Assembly (NCBI GenBank): GCA_029891345.1
Contig: CM056993.1
Coordinates: 225,379,924 to 225,443,923 of the forward strand
DNA from: Dryococelus australis
Taxonomy: Eukaryota > Arthropoda > Insecta > Phasmatodea > Phasmatidae
Length of the DNA stretch: 64,000 bases
Direction: 5' to 3'
The notes below the pieces were generated by a model. The model had not been told where the DNA came from and did not search any database. It worked only from the letters and a program-made list of their open reading frames with translations. Both the position numbers and the translations under genes were made by a program. Of this stretch, positions 43,321 through 57,226 are shown one piece after another; positions within the stretch are counted from its first letter, which is position 1; each line of letters opens with the position of its first letter.

Positions 43321-46300
43321 TAATTCAGCCCAACATGTTGAAAAATTTGAGCTTGGGAAGTAAAACTTCACTAGGGTATTATTTCTATACATACACTTTT
43401 AGGGCTAATAATGTAACTACCCTATAGCTAGGTTAAAATGTATGATAAATTATTCATCAGCATATTACATTAATTTGGATGGTTAAATTCGATTACGATA
43501 TATTGTCGAACTACAGTAGCTGAAAGATGCATACACAGCAATAATATCGATAAGAAGTTGACATGCGCTTTCGACCCTAGGCCATTCTCCAAGACTCAGC
43601 ACCCAACGCTCATCGGCCACCAGAGATGTCACCGTGAGAGCTGCTGCACTCAGTGTACTGAGCCGTATGTGCACACCAGTTATGTTGGTGCAGTGAGTGC
43701 GCGATTGTAAATTACTGTAATTAAATGGTTTGTTTATATAGTGTAGAGCCTTGAGAAAGCATAGGGTAGGTGTTCGGAGTGCATCCAGGGCAACCATCAA
43801 TTTGCCATGTGAAATTCCAGGGTTTTATTTTTGTTGACATGTATGTGTACATATGTAAATAAAAGTGTTTTTAATGTATCAAGTATCCCAAACACGGACA
43901 CTTGACTTTTATTGGCAGTGTTATGTATGTCATTTTATTTATATAATAAATTATTACAGTAGATGATTAAATTCCATGGTTCCAAATGAGACACACCAGT
44001 GTGTCACGGTGCATTTCATGCAGTAGAAACACTGCGAGTTGCTGCTAACCATCAAATATATGGTGCAGTAAGTTTAATTCATTTTATTCATTGCTATCTG
44101 AGGAAAGTACCACACAGCTGCCCATTATGTATTTTACACATTTGGGATTAAAGTAACATGCAATTCTTTGTAGGCTTTGTGGCATTTTCTGTGCTAGTGT
44201 ACTGCGACTATATAGGAGCAATTTATTGTATGTGCCTCATATGAGACAATTATTTGTATAAATTTTTTATTGTTTTGTGTTCGGTATCCGATTTATTTAA
44301 TATGAACACATCTCGACAACTTAACCTAAAAAGTACATAACCAGTGAAGGTGTTGAATGGCCAAAACAATCCTTCATCGATCTTTAGCATAAGCATATAG
44401 AGGAAGCTTGAATATCCTCTACTAGAATAGGCAATATGAATAGAGTTCTGCTGCACTTCAGAAAATCTGCAGAGACAGCACATCTGGGGGCCACATTTAG
44501 GGTGAATGGCCACGACCCACAATTATTACATCATGCTCTATACTGAGGGAATCACTGGCGCCTGCCTGGTTAGAAACCTAATCTACCAATATCGCATCAC
44601 CTAACTAATTCCCGGATGTTGCAACCACAAGTACGTCGACTTGCACATCTACTGCCAAATTGGTCCAAAGACACGCTTGTGACAAAATTTCTTTGTTGTT
44701 ACCTACCAGTTCGTGTAATAATTATTTTTAATTTGAGATTCTCGTCTGGATACATTAAAAAATTGATGCCATGATCACCACTCCCCAGAACCGTTTGCTC
44801 ATCACAATGGTTTCTTCAGCACAGCTAGGAGCTGTACTCTACTGAGTGCACCAAGCTATACACGAGCCAGAGGCAGGGACACTCCAGCGAGTGTTGAGCA
44901 TTGCAGTGCAACGACGAGTGTCAGTGCAGTGAAAAAGGAACCGCATTGTTAAGACACCATGTGCATTCGAATGAGACAAGAATACAAAAGGAGTTCCCAT
45001 GCACATTATATTTATTGGTATTTTCAAGACAAATAAGTACACGCAAAGACATGCATTGTTAAATAAAGAAAACCTTATTCCTGCCTTTGCCCAATTGCAG
45101 TGCAAGTGAGTTTTTTGTGATTTATTGTTTTCATTCTCAAATGTTTAATCCTCACCTCATTTCACCCAGTGTTGTGTTTATTCCAGAGTTTATGTTCCAG
45201 TGTATTTATATGAGTATGTACAGCCAGTGAGGTAAGAGCAGAGTATGTTTATCTGCTGATGTGTTAGCAAGTAGTTCCTCTGTGCCTTGCATGCCCGTCA
45301 ATGCCTGCATGGACGCCGAATTACTCCAGTAATAAGCTTCGCACAGTCTCAGAGGTTGCACACACATCACCTGCATTCGTGGTTTTCCCGCCCCTTGTGG
45401 CATACATCAGTTTCATCCAGTCATTAGTATATCCATGGTTTAATTTATTCAAGATCAGTTTTTCGTTTTCCCATCCGGGACTCTCCACTTCTCTCTTCCC
45501 AGAGCTTGCATTGCCTGGGGAAATGTAATGCATCTGTAAGTCATTTTTCCAGCATCTCGTTGTTTTTTTCTGTATCAGAGGCCAATAGGTTTACGCCTGA
45601 CACCATTGTTAGTTGTCTCCTAGCAGGACTTTTAAAGTACCAAGTAAAATTCATCATCTGTAGAAACACAGTTGTTTTATTGGGTAGCCGCAAGGCATTT
45701 ATGGCGCAGGTCACCACTTCCTGCCAAAAGTCATAAGTGTTATTTCTGTGTGCCAAAGATTTATGTCTGCTACATAACTACTTCAAACAGAGATTGTGGT
45801 GTGTGGTCAGCTGATAGTTCACCATGTAAAGCGCTTTACAGCAATATTATGTTTATATAAGCGTCAACAATACATCAAGACGACTTCTGCATTGGTCGTC
45901 GTCCACATAACCCGAGATACACAGAGGATCAGTTCTACCATTTATCGCGGAATCAGTCAGGATGATGCCTGGTACCCTAGGTAACACCATTTTCCAACAA
46001 TTACCTTCATTCCAGACTCACTGCAACTCAGAAAACCCCTTGTTGACACAACATTACCGCCTTTTCCAAAGCATTGTTGACTATATATCAAACTGCCACG
46101 TCGTATCAAAATTGCTGCCTGAACATATAGCAGAATCTTAACAGTATTCTTTTTCACTATTTCACCCTGTGTCATTCCACTCCACAGAGTCAAATGTCGC
46201 CCAAATTTGTGTCGGAGTCCTTCCGATGACCAAATCCAGTTTTCATCAACTATGGGAATTTACCAAAATTTTCCAAAATTTTAAAAAATTGCAATGTCCT

Positions 46301-49300
46301 ACAAAACCTTTTCCACTCATTACCCACAATGAAGGAACAGCATAGATGCCGCAACAATGCAGTAATATCATTGGTGATGCTTTCCAGATGCCTGTGAGAT
46401 GCCAGGAAGGACAAAACGTAAACTACGGGAAAGTGTGTGCAGTAAAGATGTGGGACGCCAGAGAGTCTGGAGGAAAGGAGAGCATATGCAGCAGAGTGGC
46501 CATCTTGGGTAGCATGTAATATCAAGACACGCGATGTGTGCGAACAGTTAGCCGAGGTGTAAGTTGCAGCGCACTGACCCCTCCACCCGCATCATATGTC
46601 AACTGAGTGCCGCTAGTGCGTTGACACCTGCGCCACGGCGAGCTAGGCCTGCTGCATTGCAAGAGGTAAGGCATAGCCTCCCCAACCCCGTGCATCCGTC
46701 AGCTGGTAATCCGCTTCGCAATCACATAAAATAGTTAACAAACATCATGGCTGGCTGGTCAAAATAATGCCTACCACCACTCTTGTGCCCGCACTGACTG
46801 GGGGGCATGATTCAACACTTTATTGCTAGACACGAGCTCTGCACCAACTTGACATCGACAGTGCATTGGCCCTAAGCCATTCCCCATGTCATGCCAGCTG
46901 GAACATCAGAATACACTGCAACATCACGGAGCAGCACCTGCATCACTGAATCAATGCCACGTGTGAGTTTGCAATTGTGTAACGTTAAGGAAGAAAGCGT
47001 AGAAAGTGTAATGGTCATGGTATTTTAAATTGGTTAAGAGGATGTGAGTGAGCATACTATATATTCATCCTGTTTGTTTATTTACATAAATATTGTTGCA
47101 ATGCTACATGTCAGTATTCTGTTATAGTAAGGTTATTATTCAATGCAGGTATCGAGTTCTGTTTCATTCCACACCATGCATGAGTGCACGCAGTTGGTGT
47201 ACACATGCATATTTATGTTGACATGTCGAAATAATTCAACCTACAAATACGTCAGGTACACAGATATGCATCCCACGTACCAATGCTTACATTCTAGTGT
47301 TGTCATTTTTATGTTGTATATTTATTTTGCCAAGGGTCATGTACACCGTTTTTTCATTTGTACCACACTACCTTGTGCCTTGTGTAAATATGAGACAAAT
47401 AAACTCTTTTGTGTTCTCTTAATAATAATAGTTCATTTTAGTGTCATGTACTGTTATGTTCAATTAATGAAGTTTTGACAGTTCGTGCACTTGAGGCATC
47501 ATCCTGGGTGAATTGCAAATGGCCACATGTTCGGTATCTGTGGTATGTGTTTACACCATAATATTCCCAGTAATTATTTACGCTGTGTTCGTGCCCATTA
47601 AGAATTTTATAAATATATATATCGTTCTAATTATTATAAACCAGTAAATGACAGAACAAACAGTATTATAATACTAAAATTTTGGCTGTGTTACGCAATA
47701 AAGTGAACCGATGTACATAACCATTGTGGTTAAATCACCACTTAGAATTGTAATGAATTTTTGCAGTATTTATTAGTGATCAGACATGGACTCACATATA
47801 TTGTCAGGGATAAAATAAATAAGGGCATAATATACTTTATTAAGGAAAGGCCCTGAAAAGGTATTGCATAATTTTCCCAGATATATAGAGTGAGGTTATC
47901 TTGCCACAGTAATGCAGCATGGATGAACAAGAGTAGTTACTTTCATATTTTTAATGTGTGTATTTTTGCTTTATTAATAAGTGTTTGTTAGAGTGTTCAA
48001 CCCATCGGCATTGCAGAGCTCACACCATCTCATTTCATTTAACTGATTTTGTGTTAATTATGTCATGTGTTATCGCTTACGGGAGTCACAGCCAACGAGC
48101 GAGTTCCATGCCAAGCGGCCATTTAGTAGCAGCCTAGACCTCGTGAGATAACTACTGAGTTGCAGTGCTCTAGGCACTTCAACTATGCAACCGGTCATAA
48201 TGTTATTCTGTGTTCTTAATTATAGTTTACTGGAACTTTCTTCATCTTGCTCGCCTGGAGTACACTGTCTCTCACACCTCGGTCCATCCTTTCTATGGCC
48301 GAGCCATAATGCATTTCTTAATCTTGTAGGCCCTACTACCATTTTCGCAGTGTAATAGCCCAACCAGCTATAATGACGGAATAACGAATGTAAGTGCCCT
48401 GTTGGGGAAGTAAAATACAATAAATAACGTGACTGTAAGAAACCATCATTTTTATCATAATAACCGCTTCACAGTTATTTAACATCTTCCATAATATTTT
48501 ATTTTACCACGTGTCATTAATAATGGTTTTGGTTAGCCAGAATAATTCACCGGGAATGTATTGGCATATAAGTGATATCCACAGCCTTTACCAGATTAGG
48601 CAAACTGGATATAGTACATGACTGGCGGAGAACTTGATCATAATCGACTCCTAAACTACAAGATGCAGAACGCTGGGGGAAGGCCAACTAGTCGTCAGCT
48701 GAACGACCCTGAGATTTCATCTACATTGTGCTCTACCAACTACTGAGCCCTGGCACCCACTAGAGAAATTCAACTTTTATCATTAACTATCCTCATAACC
48801 TTTATTCCTCCCATGGTCCAGCCCAGACTAGCATCAATTGGTGTGGAAAGTAGTTGCCCATCATTTCCGCCAGATCACCCATTAACCGCACCATGCTACA
48901 TTCCTTTTCAGATGCAACCTTTCCTTCGTTAATTGGAGCCGCAACTAGTGGCCAATCATCTCCTGCCAACCATTCCAATACCCGCCTACTGCAATTTCAT
49001 CCTTAAGTATCTATCATGTGTACCACTCCCGTCAACCTGTATTTCATATCATTATCCTGTATACCATGTGCGACCACATGTTTATGCATTACCTCTTACC
49101 TCTCCACTTTGCTCACTATTACCGCTACTTGTGGAGTTTCACAACATTCAATGAGCAACTAAGAAGAACACAACATGGAAAAGCTGCAAGGAAGTCCAGT
49201 AAAATGCGAAATGGAAAATTGTGCAAATAATGTCATTGTCATTCACCATCATGAAGAAACTCACCCTGGTCAGAGACATGTTGGACAGTCAGTACTGAGG

Positions 49301-52300
49301 GGAAGTTACACACTGCCACCCCTCCATCCATGTCGTGTCGCGCTGGCAGGAGAGTCCTACCGTGCTGTGCATGTGTGTGTCAGCTGCTAGCCATGAGACC
49401 ACTTGGTCCTGCAGAGAAGCAAGTACTACAGCGTTGCGCATCCGTGCCAGTTATCACACCTGTGTTAGTCATCCAACAAACAACATGGGATTCTAGTTCT
49501 ATATGCAGTTAATCACATGCCAACAGTGCAAAGAGATGAAGTGTACAGACTTGGACATATTTGCTGCCCACCATCCGGCCTGCAACTTTTCATCAGTATT
49601 CACATAATTCACCCCAGCATAGCTATCGTTCACAGCACAGAGTAGTCAACCGCAACAGCATGCTGAGAAACCAACTCAAATATAATCCATACCACTGCAA
49701 ATACGATTTTCAGTACTTCAGTCAGCACAACAAATAAAGCTGGAAATGCCAACAGTAAGATCATGCATTGTGACAGCCACAGTGCCTGTTTCCAATGCCT
49801 TGAACAACAAGTGTGGATCCCGAGTGCAATACACTGCCACGCCCTCTTCAGCGAACATAAACAACACAGCACATGGACAGCCAGGCCGATGGATACTGAC
49901 CACAGCTGATACGCTAACCCACAACACTGCTTAGTGCAACATATCAACTGCAACAATGTGCCACAGTACAGCAGCGTACTGCAGGATGCCATTCCAAATT
50001 TCACAACCACCCCACCTCTACAGATACTGCCTAGTAACCAGGTACCACTGGCATAGTGGGTACTGCAATCGACCATGAAGAACAACCGCCAAGGCAGTAA
50101 GGCACAAGGAAGCAACACAGTGTGAACTGATGAGTGGAAAGGAAACATCTAAACAACATCTTGATATTAGAGGACTCTCTGGTGAGGGGAGGACAGTTAA
50201 AGGTGACTTCACCCTACCTCTTACCCAAGGCAGAGGCGAGTTGATGTACCTGGCGCCAATCTCAGATAAGCTGTTGCTTTGCTGGAGTCGTGGGCCGATT
50301 GCCAACAGGGTGTCCCTGGAGTCGCAGTCTTGTGGGTGCTGCTTTCAGTGATTCGTTGTGTTTGCCAACACTGATGTTAAGAATGGTATCATGTGTTACC
50401 ATTGAAAGTTGCCAGATGTCGGCCCCTGTCATGCACTTATTAAGAAAGCACAGCTATTACTCTGCATTTATGGGTGCAGGCCCCATAGTTTCAACACTTT
50501 ACTCATAGAACACTGAAATTACTCCGCAAGAGGGTGCAGGTACTATAAAGACAACACTCTTTCTATCTCTTCTCGACTGTAGGGTGCCGTATCCAAAGGT
50601 AAGACAATGAAAAATGGGATAACTGCTTTCACACGTTTTATTATTGCCTTTCATGTACAAGCATGTATGTTGTACATATCAGTAATTGAAATGGACCTGA
50701 CAATCAAGACCGTCAATAACCAAAATTGCAAATTTGTGCAAAGCCGGGAGTTTAACTTGCGTTACATTACAAACAAAAATGCAGTTACCCCCTCGACACT
50801 AATAGTAGTTAAAAGGTTCCAGAATAATAAGTCTATTGATAAACTACATGATTGCCGCCTAAAAGTTGCTGTGTCGAGGGTACGAACAAAGCGTGCGACG
50901 AACGTGCTTGTTACTTTTGCTGGTGGTGGAGATAGACTACGAGCATGGTGCCAGCCAGCTCTCAAAATGGTCGGGGCGAGCTAAGAAAGTGCGATCTGAA
51001 CGTCACTAATATTAATATAAACACTTCCCTTAGTTAAATTGCACATCAAACTCTTTAAAAATCATTGCATTGCTTAAACTTACATGTTTGTGAGGTAAAA
51101 CGCTTTACATATTACCCTTTTATTTTTCGTGCAAACAGTTCTGCTCTCAGGAAAATTGCACTTAGAATCCACAGGTGTGACTGTAAATAAAGGAAATCCT
51201 GTGACAATGCATGCTGCATTCCATGAGATGCACTGAGTTCTATAAGGTGCTATGTACAACTTCAATCTGTACACCTTCAAAGAGAACACTGTTAACCTCA
51301 CTTCCGTGCAGGTGGAAACTAATTTATAAAGAAGGGTACTCTAATCCCTAAACCTCATATCTTGACATACATTGCACACACTCATTGTATCAGTCACTGG
51401 GCTCATTGAAGCACTGCACACCTTAGATGGCAATGCACTGTTGTATGGATATCTCACTTACTTCCTCCAATTGCTGTTGCGCCCAATGGCCTTGGCTTAA
51501 TTCGGAGAGTAGTGACTTTCCGTTTTTCCATTTACAACAAGAGTTACCTCTTGTTGTATATCAACAAAGGGCCATTGTCAGATTCGCAATTTGGGTCACT
51601 GAGGAAAAGCAAAGATGTTATCCGCGATGGCCCATACCATCGCACTCTGGGGGTGTTCGACTCGCCCTCTATGATGCACTATGCGGTAGTTTGACTACGT
51701 TGTTCTAACTGCCAGAGAAGCGCAAGTGAATGGTGCATTCACGTCAATCTTTCAGTATGCACCATCGCTGCTGAACGATTGGCAACAGTGACTACACAGC
51801 AGAACATTGCTAGCTGGCAGAAACATAAACAGTCAATGTTCAGCAACAAACAGCAACAAAAATCACGTATGCAGTTGTGTGTAGTAGTTCGCCGCATCGC
51901 AATGTGACATTGCGAACTTAGAGCTCCATGCAACATGTGTGAAAATATCCCACTACATTTTACACCGCTACAGAGGACAGGTCAACGTGTAAAACTGAAA
52001 CCAGTGTTCTGGCCACCAGGACCGAACCAAAGTGTTTAGGAAGTGTAATATTTCGCCTAAAATGACTCTCCCAGAAAGACAGCATTCAATCAGCATTCAC
52101 GCCTGTTGTTTTGTAGTGACAGCACGCACATCTTTCGCAATGTGTGTTTGTTTACACTCGGCCCAGTCATCGATCGGTCAAGCAGGAGGAGAGGGGCGGC
52201 AAGTCATCCCTTCTTCCCCTCCTCTCATGCATTTATATCCATATTCCTCATCATGGTGCGATGGAAAAGAGAATTCTACACCCATACCTCCAGCCCTATT

Positions 52301-55300
52301 TTCCACCATGCCGAATGTAGCAACACCGTGTGCAGGACTTGCAGCACGACCACAAACAACAGCGCATCCATCATGATTGCCTCATCACAGCATTCAACAC
52401 ATCGACACATGCTACGAAGTACAGCTGAACATGCGTAGGAAAGCAGGTTTTGACTGCGAGGCCTTCAGGCTGACTAACACCCATGTAAACAACGTGCACA
52501 AGAGGAAAGTGAAGGAACCATGGCACTGTTACCGCACATGATGAATTTTGGTAGTTTATTCGCCTCGCACCCAAGCTTGCAGACAGCTGATATGCACAAC
52601 TATAACAAGTGACGTGTTGCCTTTCTGGTCAAGGAGGGATGTTGGAGTTATGTGGAAAGTTTCGGTTTTAGGATGGAATTATTAAACAGGGCACCAGTTC
52701 GTTCAGCGGCAAACATATTGATTCTTACTCTTGGGGCGCATGACCGATCACTACTAAGTGGCTGAACCACCTGTAACAGCTGTCTGCTGCATTCATGTAG
52801 CTGATGTGAAAACAATGAAGTTTTTGGGTTAGGAATATACAGATACCTTGGCTAGCGAAGGCTGTCAGCGTCTATCAGTTCATAACGCACTCCTCTCACA
52901 CCCGAAAAAAACGTCACTCGGATTCTCCATACATTTAGGTTATGAGGCCAAGACATGACCAATAAAAATGTGTGAAAAATATTTCCACCCTATTTATTAA
53001 AAATACTTCCGACATGGGGCGATTACAATGGTTAGTTCGCCACTTGGCTCTGCAAGCTCCTAAATTATAAAAATTGCGTGAAGCCAGAATGGAATTAAGT
53101 TGCGCATTACAGTTTAGTCTTGTATAAACAAGCCACAAAGTGGTGGGATGTGCTCACTCCAGGGCTATGAAAGTTAAAAATGGTTCTGGTTAGAAAAAAA
53201 TTGAAATATTACAGTTACATGTTTAATGAAAAAATTGATGTCCCTGGAGTGGGCCTGATGCACAACCTACCCAATTGGACACGGTGCAGCTACTCACCAT
53301 CATGGCCACATAGGATTGGTGCCTTATCACCTAATTCCCATGCAACACACAAAAGTTGCGTCATTTACATATATTTACTTACATGATGGGAGGATGGATA
53401 TGACAATAATTCACAAATGATAGAATAATCATTCCCACACTGAAAAATAAAATCTTATTATGATTGTACACTGTTTGTTGATAAAGCCGTGTCCGCTCTC
53501 TGTGGCCTAAACTGAGTTAGTGTGATTTTCATACTGGGTGTATGTCTTTTGTGGATGGTCCCTTATGCCACATTCATTTGTACAACATTGTATAACACTG
53601 GACTGTGTAATGCATTAAATACTAATTCTTGAAACACACTAACAGAAATAAAAAGTAATCGGACTTTCCAAAATTTTCTTCTAGTTTTTACTAGTCATTG
53701 AATTTTCCAGTCTTTTCATACTTGCTATGGCGAAAGGACGACAGGAAGACATCAGCAGGGGTAGCGGCAGCATCGGGACGCTTGTGGGACTCCGTTCAGA
53801 TGCTAGGAAGCATGTCAACAATCAGAAAAGGAAGCCACACCGCAAGCTACGCCACACCACTGGTGATGAGGGGGGGGGGGGGATGAGAAGAGGGAAGCAG
53901 CGAGAAGTAGAAGAGACGGGGTGGAGGCCACCACTCACCAGTTTCGTAAAAAGGGTTAAAACACTATTTCCCGAAATGCCAACCACAAATCTTTTATTTC
54001 TTGTAGATATCATCATTACTTAAATCCTCAAATTTTGGCGATGCTTTTAACTCCTTCCACACTTAGAACCAATGTGCATAATAAACATCAAGAAACCTGC
54101 GTTTACTTCCTGATTCGTCCTTGCAATCTGGAACAAAGCACTTTGTCATCCTGCAGATCACATCACATACCTTATTTATTATTTGTACTTATATGCATTG
54201 TCGACGGTAGGTACTAAACACAATCTAAGAATGACCGCAATTAATCTGAAACAAAATAAAATAATTTACAAGGATGGAAGTGGATAGAAATAAACAAACA
54301 CCACTTGCACAGAAAATGAAACTGCCGTTGGTTATGGACTAATATGGTTGCATTCCACTTGGAACTGAAATAGCTAACCATTACTGACGAGCATTCCTTT
54401 AAGTACTATTTCTGTTGGTCAGTAAGGCAGGAATGTGGTGTCTGGATTGGAGACTATACTTCCAGCAGAAAATACTCATGTGCAGAAGGTGAAGCAGTGT
54501 CAGTAAAAGCAGACTACGCAACATGGCGGCGATGTATAATGAGCAAGTTACGTCGTTATATGCAGAAGATGCAGGTGGAAATGATATTTTCACATTCTTT
54601 GATCTCATCATTAATTGATGAGTCTGAAACAGACGAAAATGAAAAGAAACAATATCCATCCCTGTTTACAACACGGTTAGCCTAATATTGCTTCATCACA
54701 CATAGCAGACAATATTCTTTTTTTATTTGTTTTGGTTATATTGCATCCGTCAGATCTTTTTTCAATACATAGCCATACAAAGGCATTGGAAAAGTCAAAT
54801 TACAGTATACAATGTTTATACACTGGACATAGTAAACACACACATGTTGAAAACTGCTGATGAGTGTTCCACCTGGTTCCAGTACTCAGCGCTACTTGAG
54901 TGCGAATTATAATGATGAAACACCTCAACATCCTTAACAGCCACTTAAACTAAGTATCGCTTTGCTGGAACCTAGTTTATTCCTCGTTGGTGAAACTGGC
55001 CCTGTGTGTTCTTGTGTGACACCTTATTTGCCTTATAATTGCCCGTCAAGTATATATTGTGCCTGGGCACTACTTTTATATTCACGCGCCACCTCGGCAC
55101 ACGTGTACCCTCGACCATGCCGTTCATTTTGCACTGCACTGAGACTCGTTGTTGCACTTTACTGCTTTACACTCGCTAGAGTGTTCCTGCCTGTAGCTGG
55201 TACGTTTCTTAGCACACTCAGTGGAGCGCGAATCCTAGCTGCGCTAATGATTCCGTTGCTGCGGGCAAACGGTTTTTGGAGAGGGCCGCCGCCATTTCAC

Positions 55301-55399
55301 ATCACTGAGACGCTACTTTTGGAGAGGGGAACGTGTCACGCTTCAGTACTAGAGAGCGATATTATTATTTTTGTTTGTACTGTGCAAGCAGTGTCACAT
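43321..55399. other. host non-coding DNA
   Basis: Many short frames exist on both strands but none shows a domain or sustained coding pattern. AT-rich stretches alternate with GC-richer, CA-rich ones (46.5-50 kb, 52-53 kb). A G13 run lies at 53869-53881. I see no recognisable repeat family or RNA gene here. Confidence 0.4.
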
Positions 55400-55699
55400 G
55401 GTTTACTTATCTCCAGTGGCGAGCATTCGAGAGAGCCCTCCTCTTCACAACCACCTGTAAGAGCACTCCCTTAAAGCTGTGCTGTGACTATTTGATAACA
55501 CTAAACTTGCCCTATCCAAATCTTAAGTTTTATTTTTATTTAGTTTTTATTGTTTGCGTGATAGGGAAATTATTTAACTTTAATTTTTTTTTCTTTATGT
55601 TGGCGTAATCATTAAAATGTTTTGTGCGCGTATTTTCAGTCATGCTTTCAATGTTTGGATTTGTGATATGTTGCGGCGAGTAACATTTTAAAGAGGTTA

Positions 55700-55955
55700 A
55701 TGTTAAAGAGAATTAATGATATGGAACGGGAAGCTTTCAAGGACTTGGAAGAAAAATTAGCTCTTAGGCGCGCGGAGTGTGTAAATACGGCAGACGTGAA
55801 GGCTTCGGAAGGCTTTAGTTGCAGCTATTTGGACATGTCGGAGAAGTTTAACCTGTACGAGAAAGAAGATTTTGCAAAACAATTTTGTCACATTTATGCC
55901 GTCCGTTTGGAGAAAATGCGAGACATGTGTTTAAGAAGAGTTCATAGCAAGTGGG
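55700..55955 (+). CDS. first coding exon of a POLD2-like gene (DNA polymerase delta small subunit)
   Basis: POLD2 is the regulatory B-subunit of replicative DNA polymerase delta. The frame from ATG at 55700 (alternative ATG at 55721) encodes a charged N-terminus, then the sequence FNLYEKEDFAKQFCHIYAVR, and RLEKMRDMC ending in KWG. This is the conserved N-terminal pattern of POLD2 (basic residue-F-x-x-QY/F-x-HIYA-x-RL-x-x-MR ... WG). The exon ends at 55955 with GGG followed by GTAGGT, a good donor, in phase 1. Later exons are not visible in the window. Upstream DNA (55400-55699) would hold the promoter and 5' UTR. Confidence 0.7.
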
Positions 55956-56649
55956 GTAGGTTGCTTATTATGGAAAATTGGTACACTGTTATCGTTTTTG
56001 AATCTAGTGTCACGCTTGAGTATTGTGTAGTATTATTGTTGAATCTTGGTTGTTGGTAAAGGTGCAATTTGGTAGTAGTTAAAATATTTATGTCATTTTC
56101 AAATATGCAGAAAATTGGAATTGGTATTTTCACTGTCACTGTATACAGTCAGTCTTATGGCTTCTGGTTTAACTTACCCAGTGAATTGAGATACTCTCAC
56201 ATTGTTTCTTTGACAGGTTAAAGGTAAGAAGAAATAGAAAATAAAAGCAGTATTTGCTTCTCCCATTTTACTGCGACATCTTAATTGCGATTTTACAAAT
56301 TTATAGTATTTCAAAAACACTTTTGCATGTTATGCTAGTTTAATAGTTTGTACATACCTAACCTAAAACTAAACATGATCACAACATTATTCTTTGTTGC
56401 ATTCTACAAGAAATGATGTTGGACCTAGTAGATAAAATGTAACAAAATTGAAAGTTAACATTTTATGCACCATGGGTGTGGTTGAGGGTGTGAGAGAAGT
56501 AAGCCTTTATACTCATTCATTTCCTTCACATTGTCCCCCTATCTTGACAGCAGAGTGTGCTTTCTGTGGTAAAATTCTAGAATAAGGGCTTTTTGAAAAG
56601 AAAAAAGTCTCGGAAAGTGGTATAATTCCACTCTACTAATTACACAGAT

Positions 56650-57090
56650 CACAAATTTACTAGGGGCATAAAGATATAACCAATGCAAACCCCAAAAATG
56701 ATAGTGGGGAGGGCTATGAAGATCAGGGTATTGTGGGGTAAAATGAGTGGAAAATATGTACATTATCATAATATTTATTCACAAAAATATGTTAAATGGC
56801 TAAAAGACAACTGAACAATAGGGCCTACCTAAATTTACAATAACTTATTACCAATACAAGCTACAAATACAATTGTGCGTAGGGCTATGAAGATCAGGGA
56901 AATTGCGGGGCAAAACAAATAAATATGTACATTTTTATGATAAAATTTTACTCCGCAATTTCCCTCCAGTTTATAGTCCTCCCCACTGTCGTATTTGTAA
57001 ATTGTATTTGTAATATTGTCAATTTAGGTAATTTTCAGTTTGATCTTTTTGCAATTAAACATGTTTTCATAATACAATATTACGATAATA
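56650..57090. repeat. foldback repeat cluster, first pair
   Basis: A unit reading gggctatgaagatcaggg then a gggg-aaaa stretch occurs at about 56708-56745 and 56882-56915. Its reverse complement (ccgcaatttccctccagttt...cctcccc) is at about 56953-56990. Neighbouring sequences also mirror each other. This is a palindromic, MITE-like family. Confidence 0.6.
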
Positions 57091-57226
57091 TTACAAATTG
57101 CATAAAAATATATGAAATTTCAAAACTACAGAACCAAACAATACCTAATTTCACAATATTACCAATGCACACAGACTCACACAGAATTTTCCAGTGCGAA
57201 TCGGGTACGCTTGAAATTCATTTCTG

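Noticed and set aside
44250-54685. Numerous 60-115 codon open frames
   Set aside because: No domain, no splice context, and overlapping frames on both strands; treated as chance.
54962-55474. 170-codon open frame upstream of the POLD2-like exon
   Set aside because: Composition is erratic with many Cys and Leu and no motif; more likely promoter-proximal GC-richer DNA.
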